Origin: Terriglobales bacterium
GTDB lineage: Bacteria > Acidobacteriota > Terriglobia > Terriglobales > Acidobacteriaceae
Assembly (NCBI GenBank): GCA_025980765.1
Contig: JAICXB010000010.1
Coordinates: 17,645 to 81,644, forward strand
Direction: 5' to 3'
DNA length: 64,000 nucleotides
Of this stretch, positions 23,957 through 33,040 are shown piece after piece. The translations under genes were made by a program, and so were the position numbers. Every line of letters starts with the position of its first letter. Within the stretch, counting starts at the first letter, position 1. Under the pieces are notes generated by a model. That model saw only the letters and a list, made by a program, of their open reading frames with translations, searched no databases and was not told the DNA's origin.

Positions 23957-26290
23957 ATGAGCACGTATTCTGGGCGGTTTGCCGGGAGGATGCAATTGCG
24001 AGTTGCGGTGATCGGAGGCGGGCCGGGCGGGCTCTACTTCGCTCTTCTGCTGAAGAAGGCGAATCCGAAGCACGAGATCACGCTCTTCGAACGCAACGGC
24101 CCTGACAGCACTTTCGGCTGGGGCGTGGTTTTCTCCGATCAGACGCTGGAGAACTTTCGCTCCGCCGATGCGCAGAGCTATCAGCAGATCATCGACAACT
24201 TCGCCCACTGGGACGACATTGACGTTCACTTCAAAGATGTCGTTATCACTTCAGGCGGACACGGGTTCAGCGGAATTGCGCGCCAGAAACTGCTGCACAT
24301 TCTTCAGCGCCGCTGCGCCGAACTGGGAGTCGATCTACGTTTCAACGAAGAGATAGGCGATGTAACCGATCTTGAGAAATTAGGGATTCAGAATCTGGAT
24401 CTGGTCGTCGCCGCCGATGGCATCAACAGTTCCATTCGTAAGCAATACGGCGAATTCTTCCAGCCCGACGTGGAAATCCGGCCGGCAAAGTTCATCTGGC
24501 TGGGGACGACTTACAAGTTCAAGGCGTTTACCTTCTACATCGTCGTGAACGAGTGCGGAGTTTTTCAGGCGCACTGTTATCGCTTCGATGAAAACTACTC
24601 CACTTTCATCGTGGAATGCGATGAGCTCTCCTGGCGCAATGCCGGTTTCGACACGCTGGACGCGGAGCAGACCGTCAGCGCCTGCGAACGCATGTTCGCG
24701 CGCTGGCTGGACGGACATCGTCTGCTTTTCAACTCCACCCACCAGCTTCGCTCGCCGTGGATGAATTTCGTGCGCGTGCGCAATGAGCACTGGTTTCACC
24801 AGAACATGGTTCTGCTCGGCGATGCTGCCCATTCCGCACACTTTTCTATCGGTTCCGGGACCAAGCTGGCAATGGAAGATGCAATTTCACTCTCCTCTGC
24901 GCTGAATTCCGAAACGGAACTGAACACTGCGCTTGCGCGTTATGAAAACGAGCGCAAGACCGAAGCCCTGCGTCTGCAGAACGCGGCGCGCAATTCCATG
25001 GAATGGTTTGAGAACGTGCGCCGCTACGTGCATCTGGATCCGGAGCAGTTCACCTATAGTCTGCTTACGCGCAGCCAGCGCGTCAGCCACGAGAACCTGC
25101 GCATCCGCGATCAGCGATACCTCGAGGGCGTAGAGCGCTGGTTCGCCAGCCGCGCCTCAGGAGCGAACGCGGAACAAGCAGTGCCGCCGATGTTCACTCC
25201 TTTCCAATTACGGGAAATGACGGTCGTAAACCGCGTGGTTGTCTCTCCGATGGACATGTATTCGGCCGTCGACGGTACTCCAACCGATTTCCATCTGGTG
25301 CATCTCGGCGGCCGCGCGCTGGGGGGGGCCGGGCTGATCATCACCGAGATGACCTGCATTTCTCCGGAGGCGCGCATCACGCTGGGCTGCACTGGCATGT
25401 ACAAAGACGAGCATCTGACCGCCTGGAAGCGAATCGTCGAGTTCGTGCACGCGAACAGCCGCGCGAAAATCGCCCTGCAGCTTGGACATTCCGGACGCAA
25501 AGGCTCGACAAAGCTTTCATGGGAAGGCATCGACGAGCCGCTGGAATCGGGCAACTGGGAAGTGCTCGCGCCTTCGGCAATTCCTCATGCCGGCTCCATG
25601 CACCTACCGCGCGAGATGACGCATGCGGACATGAAAAATGTTATCGATGATTTTGTCCGCGCTACCCGCATGGGAATCGCGGCCGGGTTCGACATGGTGG
25701 AGCTGCACTGCGCCCATGGCTACCTGCTGTCGAGCTTCATCACTCCGCTGGCTAACCGGCGCAAGGACGAATACGGCGGAGGCCTGGAGAATCGCCTCCG
25801 CTTCCCGCTCGAGGTCTTTCATGCGATGCGCAAAGTTTGGCCGCAGGAAAGACCAATGTCGGTGCGCATCTCTGCGACCGATTGGGTACCAGGCGGCGTC
25901 GATGCGCCGGAGTCCGTCGAGATCGCACGCGCCTTTCATCGCGCCGGCGCTGATATCATTCACGTTTCCACCGGCCAGACCTCGGTGGACGCTCGCCCGC
26001 AATATGGACGCATGTATCAGACGCCCTACAGCGATCGCATTCGAAACGAAGCGCACATTCCCACCATCGCGGTCGGTAATATCACCGAGGCTGACCAGGT
26101 GAATGCCATCATCGCCGCCGGCCGCGCCGACCTTTGCTCGCTGGCGCGTCCGCACCTTAGCGACCCGAACTGGACACTACACGCCGCCGCCCAACTTGGT
26201 TACACCGAGCAATCCTGGCCGCCGCAGTATCTGACCGGCAAACAACAACTTGAACGCATGATGCAGCGCGCAAAGGACCAAAAAGCTTGA
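23957..26290 (+). CDS. Bifunctional flavin monooxygenase/OYE-type reductase (2-aminobenzoyl-CoA monooxygenase/reductase-like)
   Basis: 777 residues joining two enzymes. Residues about 12-390 form a class A flavoprotein hydroxylase: [14 protein letters not shown] binds FAD, and [21 protein letters not shown] is the second FAD motif. Residues about 400-770 form an Old Yellow Enzyme barrel ([51 protein letters not shown]). This fusion is known from 2-aminobenzoyl-CoA monooxygenase/reductase of aerobic anthranilate degradation and from salicylyl-CoA 5-hydroxylases. The downstream ligase, dehydrogenase and hydratase favour the CoA-thioester route. The start is either ATG 23957 or ATG 23990 ([10 protein letters not shown]), which directly abuts a ggagg. 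First gene of the operon; its stop overlaps the SDR start. Confidence 0.87.
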   Translation: MSTYSGRFAGRMQLRVAVIGGGPGGLYFALLLKKANPKHEITLFERNGPDSTFGWGVVFSDQTLENFRSADAQSYQQIIDNFAHWDDIDVHFKDVVITSGGHGFSGIARQKLLHILQRRCAELGVDLRFNEEIGDVTDLEKLGIQNLDLVVAADGINSSIRKQYGEFFQPDVEIRPAKFIWLGTTYKFKAFTFYIVVNECGVFQAHCYRFDENYSTFIVECDELSWRNAGFDTLDAEQTVSACERMFARWLDGHRLLFNSTHQLRSPWMNFVRVRNEHWFHQNMVLLGDAAHSAHFSIGSGTKLAMEDAISLSSALNSETELNTALARYENERKTEALRLQNAARNSMEWFENVRRYVHLDPEQFTYSLLTRSQRVSHENLRIRDQRYLEGVERWFASRASGANAEQAVPPMFTPFQLREMTVVNRVVVSPMDMYSAVDGTPTDFHLVHLGGRALGGAGLIITEMTCISPEARITLGCTGMYKDEHLTAWKRIVEFVHANSRAKIALQLGHSGRKGSTKLSWEGIDEPLESGNWEVLAPSAIPHAGSMHLPREMTHADMKNVIDDFVRATRMGIAAGFDMVELHCAHGYLLSSFITPLANRRKDEYGGGLENRLRFPLEVFHAMRKVWPQERPMSVRISATDWVPGGVDAPESVEIARAFHRAGADIIHVSTGQTSVDARPQYGRMYQTPYSDRIRNEAHIPTIAVGNITEADQVNAIIAAGRADLCSLARPHLSDPNWTLHAAAQLGYTEQSWPPQYLTGKQQLERMMQRAKDQKA

Positions 26291-27075
26291 GATCGAATAA
26301 TGAGTTGCACGGACGGCACGCCATCATTACCGGTGGCGGCAGGGGAATTGGCGCCGCAGTCGCAGCAGAATTGGCACAGCGCGGAGCTGACCTCTCGCTG
26401 ATGGGGCGCAACATGGACCGCCTGCACCGCACCGCAGAGTCCATTCGCGACCGATGCGGATCGAAAGTGGAAACCCACCGACTCGACGTGACGGAACTCG
26501 CAGCCGTAGCTCAGGCGTTCGCGTTTGCGCAGAAATCGCTGGGTCCGGCATACATCCTGGTCAATAACGCCGGCCAGGCACAAGCCATGCCATTTCCCAA
26601 AATGCAACCGGATTTTTGGGAGCGGATGATGGCGGTGAATCTCACCAGCGCCTTCTACTGCGCGCAGCAGGTGCTGCCTGCGATGGTCGAGCATGGAAGA
26701 GGGCGCGTGGTGAATATCGCCTCCACCGCCGGCCTGAAGGGCTATCCTAAGATTTCGGCGTATTGCGCTTCCAAGCACGGCTTGGTCGGCCTCACGCGCG
26801 CTCTGGCCGTAGAGTATGCCAAATCGGGCGTGACTGTGAACGCTGTCTGTCCTGGCTATACCGAAACCGAGATGCTCGATCGCGCTGTCAGTGAAGTGGT
26901 GGACTCCATGGGCAAGAGCCCCGAAGAAGCGCGCGCACTGCTCACCCGCAAGAATCCGCAGGGCCGCTTGGTCAAACCAGAAGAAGTCGCCGATGCCGTC
27001 GCCTGGCTGTGCTCGCCCGAAGCTTCGGCGATCACCGGGCAAGCGATAGCGGTCGCTGGCGGAGAAGTGCAGTAA
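26287..27075 (+). CDS. SDR-family oxidoreductase (3-hydroxyacyl-CoA dehydrogenase-like)
   Basis: Classical short-chain dehydrogenase of 262 residues. TGGGRGIG (15-22) binds the dinucleotide, VNNAG is at about 93, the catalytic Ser lies in NIASTAG, and YxxxK is YCASK at about 159-163. The C-terminal [19 protein letters not shown] is typical. In the 2-aminobenzoyl-CoA pathway an SDR of this kind oxidises a hydroxyacyl-CoA intermediate; that assignment is contextual. The TTG start overlaps the preceding stop (ttga), implying translational coupling. The next pathway gene is displaced by the vapBC-like pair. Confidence 0.88.
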   Translation: MRSNNELHGRHAIITGGGRGIGAAVAAELAQRGADLSLMGRNMDRLHRTAESIRDRCGSKVETHRLDVTELAAVAQAFAFAQKSLGPAYILVNNAGQAQAMPFPKMQPDFWERMMAVNLTSAFYCAQQVLPAMVEHGRGRVVNIASTAGLKGYPKISAYCASKHGLVGLTRALAVEYAKSGVTVNAVCPGYTETEMLDRAVSEVVDSMGKSPEEARALLTRKNPQGRLVKPEEVADAVAWLCSPEASAITGQAIAVAGGEVQ

Positions 27076-27139
27076 GATGAGCCGGGCTCAGCCAGAGAAA
27101 TCCAGTCTTCGGTGCAATAATAGTGCAGCGGTGACTGAA

Positions 27140-27394
27140 ATGACGATTACATTACCACTCGAGCCAAAGAAGGAAGCCAAGCTGATTGCATTGGCTCAGG
27201 AACGTGGAGTTTCTGCGAACGATCTTGTGCGTGAGGCCGTCGACAAGATGCTGGATGCAACTCCTGATCGCTACGCCAAGCCTAAGAAATCTGCTTTTGG
27301 CCTGCTGGCGCAGTATGGTCCCGGTCCCAGTGAAGAAGAAATTGACGCAAACCGCAGGGAGATGTTCCGCGGCTTCGCCGAGGACCACTTTTGA
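27140..27394 (+). CDS. VapB-like antitoxin (ribbon-helix-helix type)
   Basis: 84 residues from the ATG at 27140. The N-terminal strand-helix-helix MTITLPLEPKKEAKLIALAQ, with ERGVSANDLVREAVDKML, is a ribbon-helix-helix DNA-binding domain. The C-terminal tail (about 50-84, FGLLAQYGPGPSEEEIDANR) is the part that would wrap the toxin. Type II antitoxins of this kind neutralise a PIN-domain RNase and repress their own promoter. A longer frame from 27077 adds a poor N-terminus and overlaps the SDR end region. The stop overlaps the toxin TTG start (ttga). Confidence 0.82.
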   Translation: MTITLPLEPKKEAKLIALAQERGVSANDLVREAVDKMLDATPDRYAKPKKSAFGLLAQYGPGPSEEEIDANRREMFRGFAEDHF

Positions 27395-27790
27395 TCTCCG
27401 GGGTAGCCGATACACATACCGCTCTTTGGTATTTGCTCAGGAATCCCCGCCTTTCCCTCGCAGCTCGAACTTTCATCGAAGATGCCGCACGTGCCGGACA
27501 GGCAATTGGACTATCGCCAATAAGCCTGGCGGAGATTGTGTATCTTGTGGAGAAGAACCGGCTGCCAATGTCGGCGCTAGAGGAATTGAAGACGGCCTTG
27601 GCTGACCCCGACTGTGTGATCACAGAAGCTCCATTTACCGCTGCAGTAGTCGATGCTATGCGACGGGTACCCCGCTCCGATATTCCAGATCTCCCAGACC
27701 GAAATGACGGCAACTGCTATATTCCTAGAGGTGCCCGTTATCAGCCGCGACGGCCGAATTCGCTCCTCGACTATCAAGACCATTTGGTAA
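27391..27790 (+). pseudogene. VapC-like PIN-domain toxin, frameshifted near the C-terminus
   Basis: The first 104 codons encode a normal PIN domain (VADTHTALWYL with D7, ISLAEIVYLVEK with E48, and PDLPDR with D103). After codon 104 the frame degenerates (NDGNCYIPRG...) and runs to 27798. The next frame at once resumes the family C-terminus from about 27704: MTATAIFLEVPVISRDGRIR then SSTIKTIW and TAA at 27788-27790. The fourth acidic residue (ISRDG) is thus lost from the translated frame. The net shift is +1 or -2 at about 27700. It is either a real inactivation or a sequencing error. PIN toxins cleave RNA. Confidence 0.85.
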
Positions 27791-27951
27791 CTTTGTGAGG
27801 TGGTCGGCTTTGGGCCTCCACAGTTTTCGCATGCACTGACGCTTGCTATAGTGCCTGTCCGGAGCTAGGTCACCGCGCCAGCGCACAACATTGTGGTTCT
27901 GAACGCCTTAATCGGAATGTCTTTTTCGTGAGGGTTTCTTAAAAGATATTC

Positions 27952-28761
27952 ATGTCCGCTCCCCAACACTTTCTGTGGCACGTCGACGGCAATGTCGCGA
28001 CTATCACCCTCAACCGTCCCGAACGCAAGAACCCACTCACGTTCGATTCGTATCGCGAACTCACCGAGACTTTTCACCACCTCGTTCATATTCCCGAAAT
28101 CAAAAGCGTGGTTCTCACCGGCGCAGGCGAGAACTTCTGCTCCGGTGGAGACGTTCACGAGATCATTGGCCCATTGGTCGAAATGCGCGAGCACAAGCAG
28201 GCTGCGCGCCTGCTCGCATTCACGCGTATGACTGGAGATTTGGTGAAAGCGATACGCGCCTGTCCTCAGCCTATCATCGCCGCCATTGATGGCATTTGCG
28301 CCGGGGCGGGAGCGATTCTGGCTATGGCCAGCGACATTCGCCTTGGCACTCCGCGCAGCAAAGTCGCATTCTTGTTTGTGAAGGTCGGACTCAGCGGCGC
28401 CGATATGGGAGCGTGCGCGATTCTGCCGCGCATCATTGGACAAGGCCGGGCGGCCGAGTTGCTTTACAGTGGACGCTTCATGTCCTCTGAAGAAGCCGAG
28501 CGCTGGGGCTTTTACAATCGCGTGGTTGCGCCCGAGCGCTTACTGGGGGACGCAATGCAATTCGCGCGGGAGCTGGCTGACGGACCGTCGTTCGCGCACG
28601 CCATGACCAAGCGCTGCCTGCATCGCGAATGGGAGATGAGCATCGATGAGGCTATCGCCACCGAAGCCGAGGCGCAGGCCATGTGCATGCAGACTGAAGA
28701 TTTCGCGCGCGCGTATCGCGCATTCGCCGCGAAACAGACACCGAAGTTCGAGGGCAACTGA
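27952..28761 (+). CDS. Enoyl-CoA hydratase/isomerase family protein
   Basis: Crotonase-fold protein of 269 residues. Oxyanion-hole motifs are FCSGGDVHE at about 63-71 and [17 protein letters not shown] at about 108-124. The segment [20 protein letters not shown] corresponds to the active-site helix, and the usual second Glu is replaced by Gly/Ala-type residues (GADMGA), which suggests a chemistry other than plain hydration. Its place in the operon suggests hydration or ring hydrolysis of a dearomatised CoA intermediate. The ATG at 27952 lies 153 nt after the vapBC pair. The stop overlaps the next start (tgatg). Confidence 0.88.
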   Translation: MSAPQHFLWHVDGNVATITLNRPERKNPLTFDSYRELTETFHHLVHIPEIKSVVLTGAGENFCSGGDVHEIIGPLVEMREHKQAARLLAFTRMTGDLVKAIRACPQPIIAAIDGICAGAGAILAMASDIRLGTPRSKVAFLFVKVGLSGADMGACAILPRIIGQGRAAELLYSGRFMSSEEAERWGFYNRVVAPERLLGDAMQFARELADGPSFAHAMTKRCLHREWEMSIDEAIATEAEAQAMCMQTEDFARAYRAFAAKQTPKFEGN

Positions 28762-29942
28762 TGCCGGACCGCAGCTTTCTCGCCTGGCCATTCTTCGATG
28801 ACTCGCATCGGCAGCTCGCAGATGCAATTTCGAAATGGGCGAGGCGCGAAATCAGCGGAGAGGTTGGCGAAGCTGTCGACCAACAATGTCGCGAGTTTCT
28901 CAGCTCGCTTGCATCTGGCGGATGGTTGCGCTATGTCGTCCCAAAACAGTACGGCGGCGCCACGGAATCGCTGGACGTGCGTTCCGTCTGCCTGATTCGC
29001 GATACGCTTGCCTACCACTCCGGTCTGGCCGAGTTTAGCTTTGCCATGCAGGGGCTAGGTTCAGCTCCGATCACGCTCTTTGGATCCGAGGAACTCAAGC
29101 GCAAATACCTGCCCAAAGTCGCTGCCGGAGAGGCAATTGCCGCGTTCGCGATTTCGGAAGCCGAGGCCGGTTCTGATCTTCGCGCGATGCAAACTACCGC
29201 ACGTCGCGACGGCGATCACTATGTGATTGACGGCAAGAAGAACTGGATTTCAAATGCCGGCATTGCCGATTTCTACGTGACTTACTGCCGCTTTCCGGAG
29301 GCGGGAGAGAAGGCTTTTGTCGCGCTGCTGGTGGAGGCGTCCGCCCAGGGAATTACTGTTTCCGAGCGCATCGAGGTGATTGCGCCACACGTATTGGGCA
29401 ACGTGATTTTCCACGAGTCTCGCGTGCCCGCATCGGCGCTGATCGGACGAGAAGGCGATGGCCTGAAGATCGCTTTGGGAACACTCGACATCTTTCGCGC
29501 CAGTGTCGGCGCAGCCGCCCTGGGATTCGCCCGACGGGCGCTCGATGAGGCGGTCTGCTTCGCGCGTGAGCGCCGGCAGTTCGGGCAGGCGCTCTCTGAC
29601 TTTCAAATCACGCAAGCGAAGTTTGCCGACATGGCGGTCGTGGTCGATACCTCGGCACTGCTGGTCTATCGCGCCGCCTGGACGCGCGATGTGCTGATGC
29701 AGCCAGTCACGCGCGAGGCGGCGATGGCCAAGCTCTACGCCACAGAATCCGCGCAACGCGTGATCGATGAAGCCGTGCAGATTCTGGGAGCGCGCGGCGT
29801 AATCGCGGGCTCAATTACGGAACGGCTCTATCGCGAGATTCGCGCGCTGCGCATCTATGAGGGCGCCAGCGAGATTCAAAAGCTAATCATCGCCGGCCAA
29901 GTTCTTAAGGCCGCGGCCGCTGGAGATGAACATGCGCGCTGA
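28761..29942 (+). CDS. Acyl-CoA dehydrogenase family protein
   Basis: FAD-dependent acyl-CoA dehydrogenase of 393 residues. It contains an N-terminal helical domain, the FAD/substrate motif FAISEAEAGSDLRAMQTTA (about 128-147), KNWISNAGIADFYV, and a C-terminal helical domain ending IYEGASEIQKLIIAGQVL; the Glu of YEG is the usual catalytic base position. In this operon it probably oxidises the ring-derived acyl-CoA intermediate. It overlaps the hydratase by one base and the ligase by 17 bases, so the block is tightly coupled. Confidence 0.9.
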   Translation: MPDRSFLAWPFFDDSHRQLADAISKWARREISGEVGEAVDQQCREFLSSLASGGWLRYVVPKQYGGATESLDVRSVCLIRDTLAYHSGLAEFSFAMQGLGSAPITLFGSEELKRKYLPKVAAGEAIAAFAISEAEAGSDLRAMQTTARRDGDHYVIDGKKNWISNAGIADFYVTYCRFPEAGEKAFVALLVEASAQGITVSERIEVIAPHVLGNVIFHESRVPASALIGREGDGLKIALGTLDIFRASVGAAALGFARRALDEAVCFARERRQFGQALSDFQITQAKFADMAVVVDTSALLVYRAAWTRDVLMQPVTREAAMAKLYATESAQRVIDEAVQILGARGVIAGSITERLYREIRALRIYEGASEIQKLIIAGQVLKAAAAGDEHAR

Positions 29943-31632
29943 GATCCAGTCTCATCGCTACACCGCGCATGTGGACACATTTTGTGCCGATCACATGCCT
30001 CGAACGGAGCAGCTCCCAAAGATATTTCGCGATTTGCCCGAGTACGCGTGCCCGGAACGGGTGAACTGCGCCGCAGAGTTGCTCGACCGCATCGTGGAGA
30101 ATGGCGGCGGAGAGCGCACTGCGTTCATCCATGAATCGGGCAGGTGGACTTATCGTCGCATGCTGGAAACAGCAAATCGCATCGCGCATGTCCTCATTGA
30201 CGATCTCGGGCTGGTGACTGGAAACCGAGTGCTGTTGCGCGGGCCGAATCATCCCATGCTGGTGGCCTGCTGGTTTGGCGTAATCAAGGCCGGAGGAATC
30301 GCGGTCACAACTGCCTGCCTGCTGCGCTGCCGCGAACTCCTTTCCATCGCCGACGCAGCACAGATTCGGCTGGCGCTCTGCGACGCGCGCTATGCCGACG
30401 ACTGCGAAGAGGCGTTCTCGCGCCACGCCGATGGCACTCCGCGCCAGGAAGCGACGGTCGTTCGTTTCAACACCAGTGCGGGAGAGAGCGAACAGCAGAT
30501 CCCTCACTACGCTCGGGATAACAAATTCGGGTCGCTTGAATCACTGATGGGCACGAAGTCGCCAGATTTCCCGAATTGCGACACCTCATGCGAGGATGTC
30601 GCGATTCTCGCCTTCACCTCCGGCAGTACCGGACGCGGCAAAGGCACGCTGCACACGCATCGCGATATCGTGGCCTCCGCCGATTGCTTTCCCCGCCACG
30701 CGCTCTGTCCATTGCCCGAGGATATTTTCATTGGTACGCCGCCGCTGGCATTCACTTATGCTCTTGGCGGCCTGCTGATTTTTCCTATGCGCAGCGGCGC
30801 CGCCACCGTGCTGCTCGAACAGACCAGCCCGAAGCACTTGCTGGAAGGCATCGCCCGACATCGCGCGACGGTTTGCTTTACAGCCCCGACCGCCTATCGA
30901 GCGATGCTTAAGGAACTCACGCGAGAGCAGACGGCGAGCCTGCGCAAATGCGTCTCCGCGGGAGAAACGCTGCCTCTGTCGACCTTCGAAGCGTGGGAGC
31001 AAGCGACCGCATTGAAGATCATCGATGGCATCGGCTCAACCGAGATGCTGCACATCTTTATCAGCGCCCCGGAAGATGAGATTCGTCCCGGCGCAACCGG
31101 CAAGCCACTGCGCGGCTACGAAGCCAAGATCCTTCGCGCCGACGGCAGCGATGCCGATTGCGGAGAAGTGGGCCGGCTTGCCGTGCGCGGCATCACCGGC
31201 TGCAAATATCTCGACAATGAAGAGGAGCAGCGGAAATACGTGCAGAACGGCTGGAACCTGACCGGCGATTCCTTCCGCATGGACGAAGACGGCTACTTCT
31301 GGTTTCAGGCGCGAACCGATGATCTGATCGTCAGCTCCGGTTACAACATTTCTGGGATCGAGATTGAGAACGTGCTGCTTGAGCATCCGGCGGTGCAGGA
31401 ATGCGCGGTGATCGGAGTTGCCAATAATGATCGCGGGCAAATTGTGAAAGCGTTCATCGTCACCAGGCCGGAGCATGCAGCCTGCGACGCTCTGAAAAAA
31501 GAGCTCCAGGATTTTGTGAAGGCGCAGATTGCACCGTACAAGTATCCCCGCGCCCTGGAGTTCGTGTCCTCGCTGCCACGCACCAATACGGGAAAGTTGC
31601 AACGTTATCAGCTCCGGGAGCAATCGCGATGA
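29926..31632 (+). CDS. AMP-forming CoA ligase (2-aminobenzoate/benzoate-CoA ligase family)
   Basis: 568 residues of the ANL superfamily. The AMP-binding loop FTSGSTGRGKGTLHTH is near 230, IDGIGSTEMLHIF (A5-like) near 368, LTGDSFRMDEDGYFWFQART with DDLIVSSGYNISG near 445-475, and the C-terminal catalytic Lys lies in TNTGKLQRYQL. The GIGSTEMLHIF form is characteristic of benzoate- and aminobenzoate-CoA ligases. It would activate anthranilate to 2-aminobenzoyl-CoA for the flavoenzyme at the head of the operon. Benzoate or a hydroxybenzoate remains possible as substrate. The end overlaps the RidA start. Confidence 0.88.
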   Translation: MNMRAEIQSHRYTAHVDTFCADHMPRTEQLPKIFRDLPEYACPERVNCAAELLDRIVENGGGERTAFIHESGRWTYRRMLETANRIAHVLIDDLGLVTGNRVLLRGPNHPMLVACWFGVIKAGGIAVTTACLLRCRELLSIADAAQIRLALCDARYADDCEEAFSRHADGTPRQEATVVRFNTSAGESEQQIPHYARDNKFGSLESLMGTKSPDFPNCDTSCEDVAILAFTSGSTGRGKGTLHTHRDIVASADCFPRHALCPLPEDIFIGTPPLAFTYALGGLLIFPMRSGAATVLLEQTSPKHLLEGIARHRATVCFTAPTAYRAMLKELTREQTASLRKCVSAGETLPLSTFEAWEQATALKIIDGIGSTEMLHIFISAPEDEIRPGATGKPLRGYEAKILRADGSDADCGEVGRLAVRGITGCKYLDNEEEQRKYVQNGWNLTGDSFRMDEDGYFWFQARTDDLIVSSGYNISGIEIENVLLEHPAVQECAVIGVANNDRGQIVKAFIVTRPEHAACDALKKELQDFVKAQIAPYKYPRALEFVSSLPRTNTGKLQRYQLREQSR

Positions 31633-32048
31633 GCGAATTGCCTGAACCGGTGAATCCATCGGCATGGCCGCGACCCAGCGGCTACTCCAATGCGGTGGTC
31701 GCGCAAGGCAACGTGATCGCCATCGCCGGCCAGATCGGCTGGGACCCAATCACACAGAAGCTTGTTTCCGACGATTTTGTGCAGCAGAGTCGTCAGGCGC
31801 TCGCGAACCTTGTCACGGCTCTCGAAGCTGCTGGCGCAAAAGCTGAGCACCTCATTCGCCTGACCTGGTACATCACCGATCGCGAAGCCTACGTCGCAAA
31901 TAAAAAACAAATTGGCGAAGCTTATCGCCAGGAGATTGGGAACCACTATCCGGCGATGTCGGTGGTAATCGTTGCCGGCCTGGTCGAAGAAGGCGCGAAG
32001 GTAGAGATTGAGGCGACCGCGGTAATTCCGCTAAAACCATCCGCGTAG
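31629..32048 (+). CDS. RidA-family imine/enamine deaminase
   Basis: 139 residues with the RidA/YjgF fold: YSNAVVAQGNVIAIAGQIGW, a central QSRQALANLVTALEAAGA helix, and MSVVIVAGLVEEGAKVEIEA at the C-terminus. RidA proteins hydrolyse reactive enamines and imines. In an anthranilate operon it plausibly removes the amino group as ammonia after dearomatisation, matching the RidA-like gene in known 2-aminobenzoyl-CoA clusters. The ATG overlaps the ligase stop by 4 nt. It is the last gene of the operon; repeat A4 and a convergent DinB gene follow. Confidence 0.88.
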   Translation: MSELPEPVNPSAWPRPSGYSNAVVAQGNVIAIAGQIGWDPITQKLVSDDFVQQSRQALANLVTALEAAGAKAEHLIRLTWYITDREAYVANKKQIGEAYRQEIGNHYPAMSVVIVAGLVEEGAKVEIEATAVIPLKPSA

Positions 32049-32070
32049 CAAATGGGTAGCGGTGAGAACT

Positions 32071-32128
32071 TCGCGATTTCATGATTTCAAATCATCCGAT
32101 CATCCGATCGCGAAATTACTCGATTTTC
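32071..32128 (-). repeat. Family A word-hairpin, copy A4
   Basis: cgcgatttcatgatttcaaa on the left, then atcatccgatcatccgatcg and cgaaattactcgatttt on the right. It lies between the convergent RidA and DinB genes. The right arm reaches the DinB stop codon (32127-32129). Confidence 0.83.
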
Positions 32129-32639
32129 AAAACTCGCGCTTCGCCGCTGTTTGCTCTTGCCCCAGGCGGCCGGCGGCAATGTCGGCCATAAAGTAGTTCT
32201 CGCCTTTTATCGGAGAGCCGGCCAGGCGACGCATGATCGCAATTTGTCCTACATGCGTCAGAGCGTCAGCGACAGGGCCTTGAAAGAGTTTCTCCAGGGG
32301 AGCGTGCAGTGGCTGACCGGAAATCAAATATTCATCGAAAGCCGCCAGGCCATCGTGGAAGCGCATTACATCTTCATTCCACCTCTGCGGTTTCGAATCG
32401 CGCCATTTTGCTTCGCCTTTTGCGATCGACAGCGCCCAGTCCAGCAGGTCGCCGATATGACAAAGAATTTCGCCGGCTGAGCGGCATCCACCTCCACAAC
32501 TGAACGCCGAGAAGTTTTCTGGCGCTCCGCGCAGCGCCTTTCCGCCGCGATAGGCAAGTGTGGCGACTGTATGTCTCAGGAGCTGGCGGGCAATATCTGG
32601 AATGGAAGCTGAACTGGCTGGGGTTGTGGTCATGAGCAA
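32127..32639 (-). CDS. DinB-like four-helix metal-binding protein
   Basis: 170 residues of the DinB/YfiT-like superfamily, four-helix proteins that often bind a divalent metal through three His and act as thiol transferases or have unknown roles. Visible ligands: His61 in ILCHIGDLLDWAL and His129 in DALTHVGQIAIMRRL; a third His near 95 (MRFHDGL) is possible. It converges with the catabolic operon, with which it probably has no functional link. The stop codon is at the edge of repeat A4. Confidence 0.78.
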   Translation of the reverse strand: MLMTTTPASSASIPDIARQLLRHTVATLAYRGGKALRGAPENFSAFSCGGGCRSAGEILCHIGDLLDWALSIAKGEAKWRDSKPQRWNEDVMRFHDGLAAFDEYLISGQPLHAPLEKLFQGPVADALTHVGQIAIMRRLAGSPIKGENYFMADIAAGRLGQEQTAAKREF

Positions 32640-32685
32640 AGCATTTTAGTGGAGTCCGGAACCCTCGCCCATAATGCGTTTCCTG

Positions 32686-32909
32686 AGAACAGGGAAAAAA
32701 TACAGGGAATTTTCGTCTGCACACTCGGAAATCGGCGAATTCTGCCCAAAATCCGCAAATTTCTCTCTGAGCTGAGGAAAGGAACAGGAAAAGAGCAGGG
32801 AAATTAAAAAATACCTGTAACTGCCTGGCAACTCTGGAGTTATGAGCATTCCCCAAGAAATTCCATCAATTCTCAGGAAAGGAACAGGAAAAGAACAGGG
32901 AAATTCCAC
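32686..32909. repeat. Family F repeat, copy F2 (inverse of F1)
   Basis: Words gaacagggaaa, aggaacaggaaaag and agggaaattc, repeated over about 220 nt. It shares the block ctgcccaaaatccgc (32742-32756) with F1 in reverse complement. No real gene lies in it; the minus-strand 87-codon frame is Phe/Ser-rich translation of the repeat. Confidence 0.8.
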
Positions 32910-33040
32910 TGCATTGAGGGCCCCCTAAGCTGAGATAGAGAGAAAGTCCCGTTGCCGTTCTCCTGGGCAAGAGTGGTGGCAGAAGGTGGCTATGTATGAT
33001 CTGTATCACGCAGTCACCTCAGTAGGCACAAGGACCCCTC

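Noticed and set aside
32646..32909. 87-codon minus-strand frame in repeat F2
   Set aside because: Phe/Ser-rich translation of cagggaa words; lies fully inside the repeat.
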